Shown here one piece after another: positions 57,039 to 64,000 of a stretch of 64,000 nt of DNA. A program made the position numbers and the translations under genes. The stretch's first letter is position 1, and every line of letters starts with the position of its first letter. The stretch spans positions 1-64,000 of the forward strand of contig QANU01025286.1 in assembly GCA_003254905.1 (NCBI GenBank), read 5' to 3'. This DNA comes from Nissolia schottii. Taxonomy: Eukaryota > Streptophyta > Magnoliopsida > Fabales > Fabaceae. Under the pieces are notes generated by a model. That model worked only from the letters and a program-made list of their open reading frames with translations, ran no database searches and was not told the origin of the DNA.

Positions 57039-60000
57039 TCACGTATAACATCTCGCTTGTTCACGGTACGGATAATTAGTGTAATAAATAATTATAAGGT
57101 GATTAAGGAGGCGAGAAAATTTAATTATTACCTTTAATTCATAAAAATCATCTTTAACTCATAAGAATAGCATTTAAAACATTTAAAATTGAGGTGTCGT
57201 GACCGGCGAATTTTTCGGAGTCTTAAGACGATTTCTGGACCAATCGGGAATTTTTTCGAATACTGAAAGTAACCGTAAAATATACTAATAAAATAATAAT
57301 TCCCCGAATGCCTCCACCAGACTCAACTATTAATTAGGAAAAATTAGTAGAGCGCGAGGGTATGTCCGGATTACTTTTCGGACATCCGCACGTGAAGTAC
57401 CGGGACTACGAACAACAAAAACATGACCAAATATGATCAAAATTGGACTAACAGAATCATGTTTATTCATAGTAGATATTTACATATAATATACTATTAT
57501 ATAATATAATAATAACTATGAATAGTAATTATAATAATATAATAACAATATATGATATATATATATATATATATGTACACATAATATAAAAAGAAAAAAA
57601 AGTATAATCTAATATATATGTATATATGTGGACGGTGGAGGGGGCTGTATGTACCCCTGACACCAAATTCCACTTTTCTTTCTTTTACTTGTTTCTTTGT
57701 TTTCTTTTGTTCCCCCCTGAAGCCATACTTCATTTTCGTTTTTTTTCCCTCTATCCACCTGACACCATTTTCCTCTTCCATCTTTGTTTCTTTTATTTTT
57801 CTTTCTTTTCTTTCCTGAAGCTTAGGCGTCACTTACTTATTTCCTTGCATCTTTGTTTCTAATTTCACTTTGCTTTCTTTTCTTATTTCTTGGGTTTCTT
57901 TCTTTCACCCCTGACCCTCTTTCTTATTTTCCTTCCCCTGAAGCTTTAAGCTTCGTTTCCTTATTTCTTTGGTGCTGTGCTTCATCGTTTTGTTTCTTAG
58001 GCTGCTTCGTTCGTGCACTGCTGTGATGCTCCCAGACGCCAGAAAAATAGCAAGATCATTATGAAACTGCTCAGGGAAATTTTCTCTTCACTTCTACCAT
58101 TTCTAAACTGGATTTGGAGGTGGGTAGTCTGACGACCCATGTTTATGGAATTTTTAATTGTATATTTATGTATGTATTTTTGAGTAGGAAAAATTAGAAA
58201 TATTATGAGAAAAATATAGAGTTAATGATGCTTGAAGGATTTGTAGAAATATTGAGGTTATGAAAATATAAATGTGCTGGCTGGAACTGTGTAGGAAGCC
58301 TCAGTAAGCACTGAGAAAAGAAATTCTATTTTTGGACGCTGTGACTTTCCCGCTGAGCGGCCGAACACAGGACGACTTCCCCTACACTTCTTCCTCACCG
58401 GACAGCTCCCCCACAGGTGGGTAACTCTAGTTCCTCACCTCTTTGATGGTGAATGATGTTTATGTGATTTTATGCATGTTTGATGATTATGTGATTTTAT
58501 GAACATATATGCTAGAAATGATGTTAGGATGTAGGAAGATGATTCTGAAGGGTCTTGTGACCTGGATTAGATAGGATTTATTATGTGTGAAATATGTGTA
58601 AAACTCAAGCAGGGTTCCATGGAAGCAAGGAGAGAAAAATGGAAGAAATGGTGTATTCGGTTTTCAGTTTCGCCCAGTAGCCGATGAGCGATGCTCTGGC
58701 GCCGCTGAGCGGACTGCACGTGAACTCAGAGCGCTGAGCGGAAGGCGGTTACCACTGAGCGGCCTGCAGGCCACGTGGAAAGTCTGAAAAGATATTTTTT
58801 AAAGGATAAGGGTCGGTGGAGATATTTTAAAAGTTGTCAGACCGCTGAGCGATAAGGCTCCTGCTGCTGAGCGAGAATGTTTCAGCGCTGAGCGCTAGAG
58901 CTCAAACCGCTGAGTGGACAATGGTTTCCGCTGAGCGGCTTGAGATCAGAATGTTTATGGAACTCCTCTTGAGGCACATAATCTGTTATTTAATGCTGGA
59001 ACTATGAGTGATAACCGAAATGTATGCAGTATATGCGGTATGTAAATATGTGAAGTATATGCCGTAGATGAATCTGTGAATGATATGTAGTCTGTGATAT
59101 AATCTGTAGCATTTCATGCATTCATGTTACGCCAAGTCAAAGGATTAGAAATATATCTGAGATCAGTAAAGATTCTGAAATGAACCATGCTGCAGGTACA
59201 GAAATGCTGAAAATGTTGAAAAGGGCTAATGTCCAATGCTGAAAAGGGCTAAATGCCCAATGCTGAACAGGCTAAATGCCACATGCTGAAAATTCTGAGG
59301 CCGTGATCACGAGAGCCAACCATGATTCCACTTCAGGAGGTCAAAGAGGCATCCTGAATGTGGAAGCCGCCACAGGTGGTGTCGATATGACATACCTGGA
59401 GGTGTGCGGTTACCACGCCTTTGCATTGTCGACAGGGGGCAAGTTAAGGTGGGGGGTACAATATCCGCCCACTGTCGAGGGGTCCCGAGGGGGCACACGG
59501 CAGGTGGAAGCCCACCGCAGGAAAGTCCAGACAGTGTCGGCCTACACTGAGGGTGCGAGGTTATTCCGTCATACTAATGTCAACAGAGGACATTACTATG
59601 GTGGGAATAACAGATATTCCAAAGCAGGTTATTCTATTATGCAGGTTTATGCTGTTACATTCTGTTAGGCATGTATATCAAGCATGTTCATTCTGATGAT
59701 TCTGTTATATTCACTCTGATGATTCTGGATATTCATTCTGATGATTATGTTCTGTCCACTCTGATGATTCTGTTATGCACAAGTATAGGTAATGTGTGAT
59801 TCTGCATTCTGTTATGTGTGAGTAGAGGTAATGGATGATTCTGCTGTTATGTAATTACCGTCAAGAGAACGCTCGAGACGGCTATGTATGTACACGAAAT
59901 GTTAATTAGCACGAGAACGTAGTAGTCAAGAGTAGTTCCCCTATCACTTAGTAATGTAGATAAAGCCGTTCAGAACTTAGGCCAGATAATGATCCGTAGG

Positions 60001-60637
60001 ATATTTAGTAAGCATGTTCACTTAGAGATCTCTGAGCGGCCTGAACTGTGACCTAATGAACCGCAAGATACAGGTACTAGAGTTATTTCCACTGAGAACC
60101 TACCATTCTCACCCGCACTACCCTATGACTTCAGGAACAGGTGATGACTCATACTACGAGGATGATGCTGAACCGGCCAAGGAGCTACGAGGCGGTCAGA
60201 ACTAGACAGGGGCACCAGAGACAGCAGTAGTTATTACTCTGTTAGGGGTAAACTGGGAAATGCTACAGTTAGCCCTTGTATGTTAAAGTTATGTATGGTA
60301 TGTATCGAACATGTTACTTGTCTATTATTTATTATAATAACTACATGACTGTTCTGATGGACCAGATGGGTGTATATTGTATGCTTTAGTACGATTAGAC
60401 AGTTATCTGCTAAGCCTAAGGGCTTTACCGCTTGCTATATTTGTTCTTTCTGACGCATGGCTCTATTTTATTAATTGATCGATACAAATGCAAAGTTTCA
60501 AAATTGGTCCCTATTTTCTTAAACAACTATTTTCGAACGATAACAATGGACTAAGGTATTCCGACCAGGTAGAAAACAACCTAGTGAGCATTGTTTACTA
60601 CGTACGGGTAAACAGTTAGCTAGGGTGTTTCATCACG
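57039..60637 (+). mobile_element. Solo LTR, giant Ty3/gypsy type (copy H)
   Basis: The LTR runs 57044-60632 (3589 bp). The start TATAACATCTCG (TG mutated to TA) and end CTAGGGTGTTTCA are flanked by a perfect TCACG duplication at 57039-57043 and 60633-60637. Two donor-like GAGGTGGGTAG / CAGGTGGGTAA sites lie at 58117-58127 and 58416-58426, CGCTGAGCGG words at 58350-58945, AATGCTGAAAAGGGCTAA repeats at 59215-59275, ATTCTGATGATTCTG repeats at 59690-59775, and the acceptor-like block ends near 60134-60140. Inserted in LTR I. Confidence 0.9.
57478..57620. repeat. AT-rich simple repeats in LTR H
   Basis: Alternating TA/ATT runs, including (TA)n at about 57555-57575. Low complexity. Confidence 0.8.
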
Positions 60638-61000
60638 CGCCAAGACAATAGATGTTTTGTATTATGTTATATGACTTTTCTACACTTTGTGTAAATATTT
60701 ATTACTATGGCTATGTGTAATTATGTTTTGGGACCTTGGTTGCCATTATATTTATATACACATGCTCTTCCTATTCTACTGTGGTTAGTAGCGACTGTTG
60801 TTATATATTCTTTTAATCACTCACGGCTCCTAGTTTATAACTTGATAAACACACGAATGATTTTAAAAACGGTCCATATTTTGCATATAGGATAATTGCA
60901 AAGGTAAAGGTAAGGGCTAAAGGTAACCCGACACAACGAATAACAATCCTGTGAGCATTGCTTACTACCCGGGAAGTGGGCAGTTAGCAGGGGTGTTACA

Positions 61001-64000
61001 GGAAACGTTAGCAACGCAGGAATTTTGGGGCGAAATTCTTTTAAGGGGTGGAATGTAACATCCCAAATTTTTCCCTTACAAAGGTTTCACGTAATTTCAC
61101 GTAATTAATAATCACGTGTAATTAAATTGGGCACGAGACGGTTATTTAGACTGAAAATTAATTATAAAGGTTTCCTACATCCAAAATACCAGTCAAAATA
61201 ATGGTTTTGTAAGCTCACAAAAATTTCGCAAGCGTCAGATTAATTTTCGATCAGCACCGAAATTTCGTCAGGTCCCAAAGGTATCCGTAAAATATACTCT
61301 TACAGAGATATGTTCACGAATACCTCAACTGGACACACCCTCCTATCCGAAATATGTGTTTAGAATATTTTTAGGATATTCGTACACGAGCGATTAACAA
61401 CCAAACACGATCAAACGTGATCAAAATTGACGAGGAAGCCCTGATGCTTATCTTCAGGGAAGATATTTATAGAAAATAATAATATAATAATATAATAATA
61501 AAGAAAAGAAAATGAAAAAAAAAAAAGAAAAGAAAAAAGAGACAGCAGTGCAGACCCTTGGGCTATAAATACCATGAGGTCTGCTGCTTCACTTCCTCGA
61601 AAATTTCTTTAGTTTTCTCACACTTCCAGTTTCATTCGTGCACATTGCTGTAACGCTACCGGACTCAGGAAAAATAGGAGGAGCATACCAACGTGAAGAG
61701 AATATTTTTTTCATCACTTTCACCGGTTCAGAAAAAGTTTAAGATGTGGGTAACCCTATACCCACTGTCTATGTGGATTTTTATGTTATTTTATGTGTTG
61801 ATATTTAAGAAACTGACTTAGGAAATATTATGTGAAAAATATAGAGATAATGATGTGAAGATGGTTTTATGAGAGTTTGATGTTGTGCTGGTTGGAACTG
61901 TATGGAAAGCCTCAGCAAGTACTGAGAAAGATTTTAACGCTGTAAAGTTCGTCCCGCCGAGCGGTCCGCTGAGCGATCTCAAGCGGTCTGCTAAGCGGCC
62001 TCCAGCGGAACCAAGCATGCTGAGCTTGCATCAGGTCTAGGCACTGAGCGGCCTAACCAAGGCACTGAGCGGCATAGCCAAGACGGTAAGCAGCCTGACC
62101 TGAATCCTTAAAAGAGACCTGGCCCAAGGATGGCTAAGTAGTCTGGGAGTTCCTCATGATGCTGAGCGGTCTAGCTAGGGTGTTGAGCGGCCCAAAGAAA
62201 TCCTAGTTCACTAAGTTAACCTGGAACGAGATGTTTTCATGGAGCGCACACTCCAACCTAGCACCGAATTCCTAAACTATAAATATAACGATATAAGTGA
62301 TTATGTGACTATGTATAATTATGTATAATTCTTAAACTATAAACTGTAATACTTAGTAGTAACCTAATGTGTAATTATATGTTGGACCTTGTTTGTGAAT
62401 ATATGTAAATGTATGTTCTATTATCACTCGAATTGCTCGAGACGTGATAAATGTCACATTTTGGTATTTTCATAGGTTAAAATGGCACTTATCTGCTTTG
62501 TTTTCTATGAAACTATTACCAATTTCCTAATTTTTTGTGTAAATTTAGCATAGTTAAAGAATGGGTACATATATGTGTAAATGGATGCATTTCTTGTCAA
62601 TTTCTCATATAGATAAGAGGCATGAATCACAAGAGCTACACAATAGGAATTAACGGTGACTTTGCCACAGATTTTTCACTAGGATGGAGATTGAATCTCA
62701 ATTTGATGTCAACCACAAATTTGTAGGTCTTTCTCTTAGCTTTAAGTGGAGATTTGAATCGCCTCAATTCGAGATCTGTAGCCCAAGTTATCGCGATTTT
62801 ACTAACTGTTGTGCAAACCAATCCGCTGAGCACCATCCCAATCCACTGAGCGGCCTTTGAAATTGCTTAAGGCTGAAGAAACTTCAAGATGAAGCAATCT
62901 TTGAACCGCCTAGGCTGCTCAGCGACCCCTGTAATCCGTTGAGCGGCCTGAAGCTGAAAAAATCTATAAAAGGAGGCCAAATCCGAATTCATTCAGTTTT
63001 TCCAACGTTTTTGATACATACAGAACTTGAAGAAAATAGAGAGTTAGAGAGCTGAGAACAAAGAGGAAGTTGGAGAAGGAGCCAAGAGAGGTCGAGGAGC
63101 ACGGTGACCTCACCATGGTGGCATGAAAACGTGTCATGGTGAACGTCCAATACCTTGTTCTTTGGTTTTTTCTTGTAAGATGGATTTATAATCCTCTTTT
63201 TGTTGGGGTTTTGATGAATATTATGGTGTGATTGTATCCATATAACTCTTGTATCTATGAATCTATTGCTTTTTTTTGCTTTACATGAATTGATCTTATG
63301 CTTAATGCTTGTTTTAGATTAGGTACCTAAAGCATGACTTGAAACTTGATTGTTTGTAAGTGAGAACTGCATTCATTAAGTTGGAATTAGATTAAATCAT
63401 CTAATAGTCCTACTTGCTAGAAATAGAGTTAGAGTTATTAGTCGTTTTAACACCTGAAATAATGTCGGTTTGCTTTGTTAGTTTGTGCAAGAGATTGACA
63501 AAATAATAAAATGGAGCCGAGTGATCTTTTCATGTTTGAAAGAAATGATTAAAATAAGAACTGGTGGCGAGGAATCAAAGAATTAATAATCCATGTGCAT
63601 TGAGTAAATGGATGTATGAAAACTGTAATATGATTCAATTCCCAACAAGCTTCCTAATCTTTTTCTAATTCGTTGTCAATTTATCTTTTGTTTACTTTAG
63701 CTAATTTAACAATCAATTTACAAATCATTCACTCCATTGTTTAATTAACAAACTGAAGAATAACTTTATTCAACTCCCTGTGGATACGACTATACTGCAA
63801 TTGAATCTGAAACCTGTAAAGTAGGATATATAAAACGACGAAGGTTTTAAAATAAGCTTTCAACAAGACGCTAGCATTTGTCTATATATGTTTCGCTGAC
63901 CACGCATGGCTCCTAATTTATAAACTGATAGATTGAATGAACGATTATCAAAAGGGTCCATATTTTTGCATTAGAAATATTTGCAAAGTTAAAAGTATGG
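61001..64000 (+). mobile_element. Chromovirus tail plus LTR (copy G), runs off the window
   Basis: 61001-61053 (GGAAACGTTAGCAACGC..TTTTGGGGCGAAATTCTTTTAAGGGG) is the same internal tail as before LTR F. The LTR opens TGTAACATCCC at 61054 and is not finished at 64000. It is about 95 percent like LTR F by eye, including the TATA at 61563-61572, donor-like GTGGGTAACC at 61746, GCTGAGCGGCC words at 61955-62190, and the nested solo LTR. A short deletion near 61880-61890 (a TTGTGCTGG region) and others distinguish it from F. Confidence 0.88.
62440..63870 (+). mobile_element. Solo LTR nested in LTR G
   Basis: A block 62445-63865 (1421 bp) opens TGATAAATGTCACATTTTGG and ends GCTTTCAACA, flanked by AGACG at 62440-62444 and 63866-63870. 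Site and duplication are the same as in LTR F (52226-53668), so the insertion predates the split of F and G. Confidence 0.85.

Larger units (their letters stand above)
56870..61000 (+). mobile_element. 5'-truncated giant LTR (copy I) split by solo LTR H
   Basis: 56870-57043 and 60633-61000 join to form the last 0.5 kb of a giant LTR. It has CCCACTGAGGACCAAGAG and TTTTCACCCCCACTCGGTTATGGATCCAG before the H insertion, and CAGTTAGCAGGGGTGTTACA ending at 61000 after it. The 5' part is missing. It is directly followed by 53 bp of chromovirus internal tail and LTR G. Confidence 0.75.

Noticed and set aside
57497..57832. 111-codon minus-strand ORF with a hydrophobic Tyr/Ile tail
   Set aside because: The tail is translated from (TA)n and AT-rich simple repeats inside LTR H; not a membrane protein gene.
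59276..59668. 130-codon ORF in LTR H
   Set aside because: It lies in the putative LTR intron zone, has no counterpart that I could find in the other LTRs, no motif, and is flanked by short repeats. Treated as chance.

Overview
The window is nuclear DNA of a flowering plant. It holds intron-rich plant genes with GT-AG junctions, and most of the rest is retrotransposon LTRs, nested insertions and hAT transposon debris. The LTR types and the repeated TGTTAAGTCTCACAT sequence resemble what I know from papilionoid legumes; that assignment is an inference, and I name no species. Four single N characters (25091, 30566, 31550, 39863) mark scaffold joins, and two of the strangest duplications touch them.

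Layout. 1-17.6 kb is gene-poor: three solo LTRs of about 3.1-3.7 kb with perfect 5-bp target duplications (295-3443, 6531-10023, 13865-17563), older LTR pieces they interrupt or adjoin, and a hAT-type MITE (11887-12663). 18.9-21.2 kb holds small LTR elements. 21859-33573 is a complete sucrose-6-phosphate phosphatase gene (423 codons assembled from 8 exons). Its sixth intron is over 9 kb long because it contains two truncated hAT transposons facing tail to tail (24308-33208), themselves hit by an LTR retrotransposon, a solo LTR and an assembly-suspect copy of the gene's own last two exons. 35.3-41.1 kb carries Ty3/gypsy gag and integrase remnants. 41376-48543 is a complete D-cysteine desulfhydrase / ACC-deaminase-like gene (383 codons, 10 exons) with a hAT-like element in intron 8 and a solo LTR in intron 9; a broken copy of its first exon lies at 39812-39862. 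49.3-53.9 kb is copia and chromovirus debris. 54786-55499 is an intronless B3-domain gene with its own TATA box. 56.8-64 kb is again nested LTRs, one running off the window edge.

The three genes share no pathway: sucrose synthesis in the cytosol, cysteine/ACC catabolism, and transcriptional regulation. They are islands in a repeat-rich region. The observations most worth following are (i) the intronic inverted hAT pair, whose arms would be co-transcribed with the phosphatase gene as an imperfect hairpin; (ii) a shared TATA / splice-donor / splice-acceptor layout inside the giant LTRs, followed by a decayed acidic ORF; and (iii) two LTRs 10 kb apart that carry the same nested solo LTR at the same target site. 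All identifications are by reading; no database search was possible.
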